This document shows, piece by piece, positions 1 through 5,424 of a DNA stretch of 5,584 nt; positions within the stretch are counted from its first letter, which is position 1; each line of letters opens with the position of its first letter. The stretch spans positions 1 to 5,584 of the forward strand of contig JAJYFX010000152.1 in assembly GCA_021785315.1 (NCBI GenBank), in the 5' to 3' direction. A program made the translations under genes and the position numbers. This stretch comes from Actinomycetes bacterium. Its GTDB lineage: Bacteria; Actinomycetota; Acidimicrobiia; Acidimicrobiales; Acidimicrobiaceae. A model generated the notes under the pieces. The model did not search any database. It was not told where the DNA came from and saw nothing but the letters and a program-made list of their open reading frames with translations.

Positions 1-275
1 GTTCCAAATGCGCATATATCCTCAACAAGTACCACCTCTTCGCGAATTAGCACCGATTCGACTTCAAATATAAGCCTGTCCAGAATCGTTGTCAGTTCAC
101 CGTTGGTCGAGTCTTCCAAAGGAATTATCCCAAGACAGCCCGGCATATAATTGACGGTCTGAATAATCTCCGCCACCGAAGACATCGGTAAACGTTCTGG
201 ATCAGTCACTGTCGTGAGCAAATCAATGGCTCTATGGTCGGAAGTACCGGCAGGTCCGAGATAACAAACAATCAC
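1..275 (-). CDS. pheA: prephenate dehydratase, N-terminal part (cut by left window edge)
   Basis: Prephenate dehydratase converts prephenate to phenylpyruvate in cytosolic phenylalanine synthesis. The reverse strand reads open from 275 to the edge, giving 91 residues. They begin MIVCYLGPAGTSDHRA (the YLGPxGTxxxxA opening of the family) and continue to GIIPLEDSTNGELTTILDRL (residues 49-68). That second stretch matches the family's substrate-binding G-I/V-V-P-I-E-N-S-x-x-G segment, with Asp replacing the usual Asn. The TRF motif and any ACT regulatory domain would lie beyond the edge. I chose GTG at 275 because AGGA sits 8 bases upstream and the protein then starts directly at the first beta strand, as is typical. 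An in-frame ATG at 311, with AAGG 9 bases upstream, would add 12 residues and cannot be excluded. The gene lies 134 bases downstream of the GH3 gene on the same strand. The family is clear; the start is less so. Confidence 0.85.
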   Translation of the reverse strand, partial: MIVCYLGPAGTSDHRAIDLLTTVTDPERLPMSSVAEIIQTVNYMPGCLGIIPLEDSTNGELTTILDRLIFEVESVLIREEVVLVEDICAFG

Positions 276-409
276 GCAAGTGATCCTAGTTTCCAAAACC
301 CATGCCCACATCAAAATTGACCTTGATTAGCTGGACATTTTCAGATCTCTTTTGAAATAACTCTCACTTATTTCGAACGTCGCTACATCAAAGCAGCCGG
401 TCGGAAAAC

Positions 410-1639
410 TTAGTAGTAAATGCAGGACGGCATGAAACCCTTCAACGCGAGGATTTTAGCGACGCTCGCTTCCGCTTCGACCCGCTGGAAGGCCGAGGAC
501 TCTATCGCTTGGGACAATGCTCGGCGCACGGAAATAAAATTAGCCGTTTGATTAGGATTCCCAGAAGCAAGCATCACCATGTTGACTCCCCCTTCGGCAG
601 ACTCTACAGCCGCCTTGGCCAGATCAGGCTGATACGAAGCTATCGACACAGTCTCCAAGGAATCACTCATGATCAGTCCTCTAAAACCGATCACCCTTCT
701 CAATACTGAAATGGCCTTGGAACTTAACGAAGCTGGGACCCCGTTGGTCAGTCCAGGGACAGAAGCATTAGAAATCATAACTGCCTTGGCATTTTGAGCC
801 AAAGCTTGAAATGGAATCAGTCCAGTCCTCAACAGTTTCGGATACGGCAAAGTAATGGCGGCGGCAAAATCCGTGTTGCCGCTAGCACCGCCCAGACCCG
901 GGAAATGTTTGATCACACTCGTGACCCCAGCCTTTGCCAAGCCAGCGATAAATGCATTGGCGTATTTCACCGTCGTCGATGCATCAGCGGAAAATGATCG
1001 CCTCCCGTCAGGATTCGTACTTGAGGGCCCCGGACCAGCATCCAGGTCAACAACCGGGGCAAGATCCATATCTACCCCCAGTGACCGCATTCCCTGGCCC
1101 ACTTTGTAGCTCAAGTTCTCAACCTGAGAAATGGACATGGTTGCGGCCATAGATCTAGGCCATGGCATCGAAGCTACCAAAGCCGACAATCTTTGTATCC
1201 CTCCGCCTTCCTCATCAGTCATAAAGATCGGAGTTACAGCCCCGGTGGCAGACTGTTTCAAATTAGCGATTTCGCTCTTAAGGTTAGGTGACGGTGAATT
1301 ACCCATTAGCACTATCCCGCCAACTCCATCTCGGACAGCCTGGCTGATATCAGACAGTGCGCCCATATTTGCTGAAACTGCAAGCATCTGGGCAGCCAAT
1401 CTGTCGCTGCTCCATTTACCAATGTCGACGCTCGATGCACAGGGAGGGAAAGTTTCCTGCTCAAACGATGGAGCAGTTGTAGAGCTAGATGATCCTTCCG
1501 GTAACGAGCTAATAGGCTTTGTACTTGGATGTGATGCAGTAGCAGAAGGCTGGGCTCCACTGCAGCTGGCTGCGACCATCGCAAATGTCAACATTAATGC
1601 GATGCCGGCAGCTCGAGTCCAGGAATGCCTAACTTTCAA
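410..1639 (-). CDS. glycoside hydrolase family 3 (NagZ-like) lipoprotein with altered catalytic loop
   Basis: This 409-residue protein has the single-domain architecture of GH3 beta-N-acetylhexosaminidases, which release N-acetylglucosamine in peptidoglycan turnover. Residues 1-25 form a signal peptide (basic MKVRHSWTR, hydrophobic 11-25) ending at Cys26 in VAASC, so it is probably a lipid-anchored extracytoplasmic protein. A Ser/Thr/Pro-rich linker runs to about residue 65. GH3 landmarks follow: TDEEGGGIQRL (141-151), DLAPVVDLD (192-200), KHFPG (244-248) and the nucleophile region MSDSLE (324-329, Asp326). The loop that in NagZ reads HGDTxxDSH here reads LGGASGNTD (249-257), so the Asp-His acid/base dyad is missing. 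Start codon is TTG at 1639, with a strong GGGGGAG site 6 bases upstream. I believe similar NTD loops occur in other actinobacterial GH3 lipoproteins. The family is certain; the substrate and even activity are open. Confidence 0.9.
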   Translation of the reverse strand: MKVRHSWTRAAGIALMLTFAMVAASCSGAQPSATASHPSTKPISSLPEGSSSSTTAPSFEQETFPPCASSVDIGKWSSDRLAAQMLAVSANMGALSDISQAVRDGVGGIVLMGNSPSPNLKSEIANLKQSATGAVTPIFMTDEEGGGIQRLSALVASMPWPRSMAATMSISQVENLSYKVGQGMRSLGVDMDLAPVVDLDAGPGPSSTNPDGRRSFSADASTTVKYANAFIAGLAKAGVTSVIKHFPGLGGASGNTDFAAAITLPYPKLLRTGLIPFQALAQNAKAVMISNASVPGLTNGVPASLSSKAISVLRRVIGFRGLIMSDSLETVSIASYQPDLAKAAVESAEGGVNMVMLASGNPNQTANFISVRRALSQAIESSAFQRVEAEASVAKILALKGFMPSCIYY

Positions 1640-1669
1640 ACTCAGCTCCCCCGTTTACCAATCTGTTCA

Positions 1670-1698
1670 AGTATAGGACTCAGCAATGGTAAGCCGAA
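1670..1698 (-). promoter_or_regulatory. possible promoter of the GH3 lipoprotein gene
   Basis: On the reverse strand TATACT (1675-1670) matches the -10 consensus at five of six positions. A poor -35-like TTCGGC (1698-1693) lies 17 bases upstream. Transcription would begin near 1663, leaving about 24 bases before the TTG start with the Shine-Dalgarno site inside. The inverted repeat at 1701-1730 abuts the -35 side. The call rests on hexamer resemblance only. Confidence 0.3.
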
Positions 1699-1700
1699 AA

Positions 1701-1730
1701 TGTCGAGCACCGCCCCACAATGGGTCGACA
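1701..1730. repeat. inverted repeat with nested hairpin upstream of the GH3 gene
   Basis: TGTCGA (1701-1706) and TCGACA (1725-1730) are perfect inverted 6-base arms. Inside them CCCA (1714-1717) and TGGG (1721-1724) form a second stem with a three-base CAA loop directly joined to the outer 3' arm. It lies just upstream of the putative -35 of the GH3 gene, which would suit an operator. No T-run follows on either strand, so it is not a typical terminator. Confidence 0.35.
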
Positions 1731-1753
1731 CTATTGGCTGCAAGTCATTTAAA

Positions 1754-1778
1754 AGTACCAATCCCATAATCAGGTACT
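1754..1778 (-). terminator. weak hairpin followed by a T-run, possible reverse-strand terminator
   Basis: AGTACC and GGTACT form perfect 6-base arms around a 13-base spacer. On the reverse strand the second arm runs straight into TTTTAAA. A short stem with a large loop makes a poor intrinsic terminator, but it lies downstream of tRNA-Val and upstream of the GH3 promoter, where one would be expected. It could equally be a second protein-binding palindrome. Confidence 0.2.
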
Positions 1779-2022
1779 GGGTAATTATCGCTTAAACCAG
1801 TATCTGGGCGCTTGAGACCCTTAACGCAATTTGAATGGCGTCGACCAGCGCCCCTAATCCCATCGGCATCACCATATCGGTGACCGCGAGACTCAAATCC
1901 CAAAAGTCATGCTCAGTTAAAGGCTTCATTTGCACGAGGCCGCTAATCCCGTATAAATCAGAAGAGCCAGCTCGCAACGGAATTCTTAGCTCAGATATTT
2001 ACCGTGATGAGGGAGTTTATAG

Positions 2023-2096
2023 TGGGCCGTACAGGACTTGAACCTGTGACCCCTTGCGTGTCATGCAAGTGCGCTACCAGACTGCGCCAACGGCCC
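2023..2096 (-). tRNA. tRNA-Val (anticodon GAC)
   Basis: The reverse strand folds into a 74-base cloverleaf. The acceptor GGGCCGT pairs fully with ACGGCCC, with discriminator A. The D stem is GCGC/GCGC, and the anticodon stem CTTGC/GCAAG closes the loop ATGACAC, giving anticodon GAC (valine, GUC/GUU). The variable loop is GGGTC, and the T stem ACAGG/CCTGT holds TTCAAGT. CCA is not encoded. It lies 108 bases after tRNA-Cys on the same strand, so the two may share a transcript. Confidence 0.95.
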
Positions 2097-2204
2097 ATAG
2101 GAGAAATATGCTAGCCCAGTCATACCTTCAACAGGACCAGTTCCACGCCTTATTCGGTAAAAGCTCAGAAATCAACTCGGAAAACTGAAACTCTTTATAT
2201 ATCG

Positions 2205-2276
2205 AGGCGGCGAGCGGAATCGAACCGCTGTACAGGGCTTTGCAGGCCCTTGCCTATGCCACTCGGCCACGCCGCC
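2205..2276 (-). tRNA. tRNA-Cys (anticodon GCA)
   Basis: The reverse strand gives a 72-base cloverleaf. The acceptor GGCGGCG pairs with CGCCGCC and is followed by discriminator U, the identity base typical of tRNA-Cys. The anticodon stem AGGGC/GCCCT closes the loop CTGCAAA, so the anticodon is GCA (cysteine). The T stem AGCGG/CCGCT holds TTCGATT. CCA is not encoded. This is a normal-length elongator with a short variable loop, not the long tRNA-Sec. Confidence 0.95.
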
Positions 2277-2409
2277 TAGTTCGCTTAAACCATAATTGAA
2301 TTCGCAGCTAAGTTAGGCCCTTCTACACCAACTGTGAGCAATTTCCCGCTACTTTGTAGATGGCCCACCCGTAAATACATTCTTATTCAAAGCGTAGAGG
2401 AACTATCAG

Positions 2410-2967
2410 ATGGCCATTCTCAAGACCAGACGCAGCAAGTGGATTACAGGCTCAATTGTCTTGATCGCAATGGTATTAGGAACTCTCTTCGGTCTGCCCT
2501 CGGGCGGTAAATCGCACAGTCTCCCACTAACGATGGGCAGTATGAGCGCTGCGTCATACTTCGCTCCGGTGACGCCTTCTGGGGTTGTCCCGCAAAATGT
2601 CCTCGACGCCCTTTTGATACCTCGGAACTCAACTAGAACGGGCTGGCGAAATTATGACCGAGGCAACGGCCAATACGACCGCCAAATCAACATCCTCGTT
2701 CGAGCAAATCCGAGCTCCACAAAGACATTCTTCATTTTGGCTCTAAAAAACCAAGCCTGGAAGATCATAAATACACGTTCTGTTCCCAATGGATATGAAA
2801 TACTCGCACTGCACGCGGGGTCGGACGGATACTTCTGGGAAATCGGGGTCACGATTGCCACAAACCGTCCCGCCGCGAAGCAGGGCTCACAGCCAGTATC
2901 GGCCCCGGCTAGCAGCTCCGGAGAAAGCCAAGTGGCGCTGAGACTGCTGCAATATGAAGCCGCCTAA
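2410..2967 (+). CDS. small exported or membrane-anchored protein of unknown function
   Basis: I do not recognise this 185-residue protein with certainty. The N-terminus is basic (KTRRSK, residues 5-10), followed by one hydrophobic segment (about 12-29). That fits an uncleaved signal anchor or signal peptide, with the rest outside the membrane. A soluble domain spans roughly residues 57-150: VVPQNVLDALLIPRNS, then a polar GNGQYDRQ turn, and beta-rich stretches ending GSDGYFWEIGVTIA (137-150). The tail (152-175) is rich in Ala, Pro, Ser and Gln and looks disordered. There are no cysteines and no catalytic motif that I can name. The start is well supported by GAGGAA 7 bases before the ATG at 2410. 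Its stop overlaps that of the convergent PNPOx-like gene. I have a vague impression of similar proteins in Acidimicrobiia, which I cannot verify. Confidence 0.75.
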   Translation: MAILKTRRSKWITGSIVLIAMVLGTLFGLPSGGKSHSLPLTMGSMSAASYFAPVTPSGVVPQNVLDALLIPRNSTRTGWRNYDRGNGQYDRQINILVRANPSSTKTFFILALKNQAWKIINTRSVPNGYEILALHAGSDGYFWEIGVTIATNRPAAKQGSQPVSAPASSSGESQVALRLLQYEAA

Positions 2968-3524
2968 CGAATTTTTTCCGAATCCAGACCGGCAAGGCCG
3001 TCGACGCTAGCCAAATTGTTCATCTTCCTATATTCAGCCAATCCGTCCGGGCCTTTTCTCTCGATCCATTCGTCAATAGTCGGACGATGCCCGACGAAGT
3101 CCATAATTGGAACTCCGTTACCGCAGCTGGTCGACACTCTTTCAATGTCAACTGCAATTACTGCTCTTATGCCGAGACTCTTGCCGACTCGGGCCGTCAT
3201 AACCTCAAAGAATTCATCGGTCGGTTCGAAAACAACGCCGTGTCCGTGTAAGCGGAGAATCAACGGCTTGGGACCAAATGAGCAAAACATCAATACAACG
3301 CGCCCGTTTTCCTTGAGGTGAGCAATGGTCTCGATTCCCGATCCAACAAGATCCAACCAGCCAACCCTCCTCGGTGAATCGATATAGAAGCTCCAATCCA
3401 CTGGACGGGGCGAGCAGTTGATGTGGCCCCCAGATCCGCTTGGTGCGCTAGCCACGAAACAGACCGCTGATCCTTTTATGAACTCGATTTGGTTACTCGT
3501 CAGCTCCGGTCTTACTACACCCAT
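2964..3524 (-). CDS. pyridoxamine 5'-phosphate oxidase-like flavin-binding protein
   Basis: This 186-residue protein belongs to the PNPOx-like split-barrel FMN/F420-binding group, whose members bind a flavin at a dimer interface and mostly act as oxidoreductases of unknown substrate. The sequence shows the subgroup's pattern: FVASAPSGSGGHINCSPRPV (23-42), the DLVGSGIETIAHLKENGRV core (58-76), LMFCSF (78-83), RLHGHGVV (91-98), the STSCGNGVPIMDFVG segment (131-145) and the tail DEWIERKGPDGLAEYRKMNN (151-170). It is not PdxH itself, because the vitamin B6 signature is absent. The start is ATG at 3524, with AAGGAG 8 bases upstream and the protein beginning where relatives do. A TTG at 3614 in the same frame would add 30 unrelated residues and overlap selD. 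It is divergent from selD, with 74 bases between starts. Its stop (TAG) overlaps the opposing TAA of the 2410 gene. Confidence 0.88.
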   Translation of the reverse strand: MGVVRPELTSNQIEFIKGSAVCFVASAPSGSGGHINCSPRPVDWSFYIDSPRRVGWLDLVGSGIETIAHLKENGRVVLMFCSFGPKPLILRLHGHGVVFEPTDEFFEVMTARVGKSLGIRAVIAVDIERVSTSCGNGVPIMDFVGHRPTIDEWIERKGPDGLAEYRKMNNLASVDGLAGLDSEKIR

Positions 3525-3578
3525 TGATTCGACTCCTTCAATACAACGATGTTGGGCAATGACACGAGTCCCAAGGCT

Positions 3579-3592
3579 ATCCTCATTAGGAT
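3579..3592 (+). promoter_or_regulatory. hairpin enclosing the selD ribosome binding site
   Basis: ATCCT (3579-3583) pairs perfectly with AGGAT (3588-3592) across a four-base CATT loop. The 3' arm contains AGGA (3588-3591), the only Shine-Dalgarno-like site for the GTG at 3599, at a spacing of 7. If the hairpin forms in the mRNA it would mask that site. Five base pairs make a marginal hairpin, so the regulatory role is inferred. Confidence 0.35.
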
Positions 3593-3598
3593 TGAACC

Positions 3599-4654
3599 GT
3601 GGATCAGACCCCAATTAGGCTCACCAAGTACAGTCACGGCGCTGGCTGAGCCTGCAAGCTCTCGCCGAGCTACCTGACTCAGGTACTGAGCCAACTGCCA
3701 ATTCCTAGCCATCCTAATCTGTTGGTAGGCACCGACAGCGGAGACGACGCTGCCATCTGGCAAATTGCACCCGACCGAGCATTCGTTGTAACGGTGGACT
3801 TCATCACTCCAATCGTGGATGATCCATATGTCTGGGGACAAATTGCAGCCTCCAATGCAGTCAGCGACGTTTACGCCATGGGAGGCGATCCAATCTTGGC
3901 ACTCAATCTCGTCAACTGGAACACTACCGAACTTCCATCGTCTTTTCTGGTGGAGCTGCTACAGGGTGCATCCCAAAAGGCGGTTGAAGGCGGGTGGCTA
4001 GTAGTGGGTGGACATTCCGTCGAGGACCCAGAACCAAAATATGGCATGTGCGTCATCGGCGAAGTCAACCCGGCAAGGATTCTCAAGAATACAGGGCTTC
4101 GCCCTGACGATGTACTGATTCTGACAAAACCACTCGGAACCGGCGTCCTCACTACCGCCATAAAGGCCCAACTGCTGAGCCAGGAGCTGCAAAATAGCGT
4201 CATCCGCTACATGCTGCAGTTGAACAGGGGAGCCAAAAATGTGGCGGTCAAATACGGCGCTACCGGCGCTACCGACATAACAGGCTTTGGACTCCTCGGG
4301 CATCTCCGAAAAATGATCGCAGGTCAAAACTTGGACGCCCATATCGACATCGAGAAAATACCGTTGATTGACGGCGCCTACTTCTATGCCAAAAGCAATA
4401 TCATGCCAAGCGGATCGAAGCGAAATCTGGAGTGGGTCACAGAAAGCGTAATCGCGCATGGCCAAGACGAGACCGACCTGATTCTGCTCGCCGACGCCCA
4501 AACGTCTGGTGGCCTCCTCTTTGGAGTCAATCCTGCAAACGTAGAATCCGCAATGCGGGAGTTAAAACATTTGGGTTCTGATGCGGCAGTCGTAGGAAAT
4601 TTAAAAGCTGGTACGGGTCAAATCCTGATTTCCCCGGGACATTTGCAGCACTAA
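3599..4654 (+). CDS. selD: selenide, water dikinase with an in-frame UGA (selenocysteine) at the catalytic position
   Basis: SelD makes selenophosphate from selenide and ATP, the selenium donor for selenocysteine and selenouridine synthesis. Reading from GTG 3599 through TGA 3647-3649 to TAA gives 351 residues, close to the 347 of E. coli SelD. The start reads MDQTPIRLTKYSHGAG-U-ACKLSP. Sec17 and Lys20 coincide with E. coli catalytic Cys17 and Lys20 (GAGCGCK). Next come HPNLLVGTDSGDDAA (residues 37-51, phosphate/metal-binding Asp), TVDFITPIVDDP (65-76), GGHSVEDPEP (137-146), DITGFGLLGH (226-235), PSGSKRN (270-276) and DAQTSGG (299-305). AGGA lies 7 bases before the GTG, and a TGA two codons upstream fixes the start. 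Beginning instead at the TTG at 3722 would delete the catalytic residues. A nonsense mutation or read error is possible but unlikely at exactly this codon. No selA, selB or selC is in the window. Confidence 0.93.
3650..3691 (+). promoter_or_regulatory. candidate bacterial SECIS element in selD
   Basis: Bacterial selenocysteine insertion needs an mRNA hairpin just after the UGA, bound by SelB. Downstream of TGA 3647-3649 the sequence allows TACCTG-ACT-CAGGTA (3671-3685), six perfect pairs. If the innermost G-C pair opens, the loop becomes GACTC and begins with G about 26 bases after the UGA. This agrees with the rule I recall of a G at the start of the apical loop at 16-37 bases. A competing stem, CTCAG-GTA-CTGAG (3678-3690), and a small GAGC/GCTC stem that takes in the end of the UGA itself (3648-3661) are also possible. 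Which one forms cannot be decided by eye. Confidence 0.45.
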
Positions 4655-4684
4655 TTTCCAAACTCGGAATAACTGATGTGCCAT

Positions 4685-4711
4685 TATAGTTGATTAAGCA
4701 ACTACCAACTA
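4685..4711 (+). promoter_or_regulatory. operator-like palindrome over a possible -10 box before the FMN reductase
   Basis: TAGTTG (4687-4692) and CAACTA (4699-4704) are perfect inverted arms around ATTAAG. A third copy of the half-site, CAACTA, follows at 4706-4711 as a direct repeat one base further on. TATAGT (4685-4690) resembles a -10 box and overlaps the left arm. Transcription would then start near 4697, leaving a leader of about 37 bases that contains the GAGG site before ATG 4734. No good -35 is visible. This arrangement suits a dimeric repressor such as a MarR- or HxlR-type regulator, but none is encoded here. Confidence 0.45.
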
Positions 4712-4733
4712 TCTAAAATTCACGAGGCTCAAC

Positions 4734-5324
4734 ATGTCCAGCGTCAAAATCTTGGCACTTTCCGGAAGCACCAGAAACGGTTCTTACAACACCGCGCTCT
4801 TGCGAAATGCGCAGCTTTTAGCACCCAAGAATACGGTTATCGAGATCTACCAAGGACTCGATAAGTTACCGTTCTATTCCGAGGATCTAGACGGAATCGG
4901 GCTTCACGCTGAAGCCAAAAGACTGAGAGAAGAAATAGCATCGGCTGACGGCGTCCTCATTGCGACGCCAGAATATAATTATTCGCTCACGGCGGTTTTA
5001 AAGAACGCGCTTGACTGGGCGTCAAGACCATCAGGAAGACACGTATTCGTGAATAAGCCTGCTGCGATAATTGGAGCTTCTGCAAGCATTCTTGGTACGG
5101 TACGGGCCCAGCTCCATACCCGGGATGTACTTCATGCCCTGCAGGCCGATGTCGTCTCGCGGCCTGAAGTATTGGTAACGCAGGCTGGCAGCAAATTTGA
5201 CCAACAGGGTCGCCTGGCGGATGAGACCACGCAGACATTCCTTCGGCAGCTCCTTGACGGCCTCGTCGCAAAGATAGAGTCCCGGCGGATCCTTTCCCAA
5301 ATGAGCCAAGAAGCAGCCTCATAG
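4734..5324 (+). CDS. NAD(P)H-dependent FMN reductase (flavodoxin-like fold)
   Basis: This 196-residue cytosolic protein belongs to the NADPH-dependent FMN reductase family, which includes azoreductases, quinone reductases and chromate reductases such as ChrR. It transfers hydride from NAD(P)H to bound FMN and on to quinones, azo dyes or metal ions. The first beta strand and phosphate loop read KILALSGSTRNGSYNTALL (5-23), where GSTRxxSxN holds the FMN phosphate. The second signature, TPEYNYSLTAVLKNALDWAS (78-97), stacks against the isoalloxazine ring and forms the dimer helix. GASASILGT (114-122) completes the site. Length is normal for the family. The start is supported by GAGG 6 bases before the ATG. 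It lies 79 bases after selD, with its own operator-like palindrome, so it is probably a separate transcription unit. The physiological electron acceptor cannot be told from sequence. Confidence 0.92.
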   Translation: MSSVKILALSGSTRNGSYNTALLRNAQLLAPKNTVIEIYQGLDKLPFYSEDLDGIGLHAEAKRLREEIASADGVLIATPEYNYSLTAVLKNALDWASRPSGRHVFVNKPAAIIGASASILGTVRAQLHTRDVLHALQADVVSRPEVLVTQAGSKFDQQGRLADETTQTFLRQLLDGLVAKIESRRILSQMSQEAAS

Positions 5325-5424
5325 ACGGGTTAATGAACTCCAATCACATTCTGAAATAAAACTCCAGGGAAACTGAGAAGAGTCGGCGTTCAATACCTAG
5401 GGCTTCCTCGATTCCTCTGGCACT

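Larger units (their letters stand above)
1640..2022. other. 383-base gap between the GH3 gene and tRNA-Val, no convincing gene
   Basis: The GH3-proximal part holds the putative GH3 promoter and two inverted repeats (1701-1730 and 1754-1778). The rest contains one reverse-strand reading frame at 1977-1792, 61 codons from a TTG or 45 from an ATG at 1929, with a hydrophobic stretch MVMPMGLGALVDAIQIAL. It has no clear Shine-Dalgarno site before either start, no recognisable family and no partner gene. I leave it uncalled, although its stop lies only 14 bases before the hairpin at 1754-1778. The forward frames here run into the tRNA and are not credible. Confidence 0.5.

Noticed and set aside
1131..1676. 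Forward open frame of 181 codons
   Set aside because: It lies almost entirely antisense to the GH3 gene, whose signal peptide and motifs are clear. Its protein has no recognisable family.
1792..1977. Small reverse open frame of 61 codons
   Set aside because: It has a TTG start with no clear ribosome binding site and no family. It is kept only as a note in the gap description because a weak hairpin follows it.
3525..3614. Upstream extension of the PNPOx-like gene to TTG 3614
   Set aside because: The extra 30 residues do not resemble the family and overlap selD. ATG 3524 has a near-perfect AAGGAG at ideal spacing.
3515..3841. Reverse open frame of 108 codons across the selD start
   Set aside because: It overlaps both the PNPOx-like start and the conserved N-terminal coding region of selD, and has no family features.
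3998..4501. Reverse open frame of 167 codons inside selD
   Set aside because: It is antisense to well-conserved SelD motifs, so it is a shadow of that gene.
3722..4654. selD starting at TTG 3722
   Set aside because: It would remove Sec17, Lys20 and the HPNL segment. The codon before it continues the conserved HPNLLVGT motif in the same frame, so TTG is an internal leucine.
4690..4719. TTGATT and TAAAAT as a promoter for the FMN reductase
   Set aside because: Transcription would start at about 4726, inside or after the GAGG ribosome binding site at 4724-4727, leaving no usable leader.
4987..5343. Reverse open frames opposite the FMN reductase
   Set aside because: They are antisense to the second flavin signature and the C-terminal half, with no independent support.
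5325..5424. Terminator between the FMN reductase and the repeat protein
   Set aside because: I found no GC-rich stem followed by a T-run on either strand, only imperfect direct repeats of AGGAA type.
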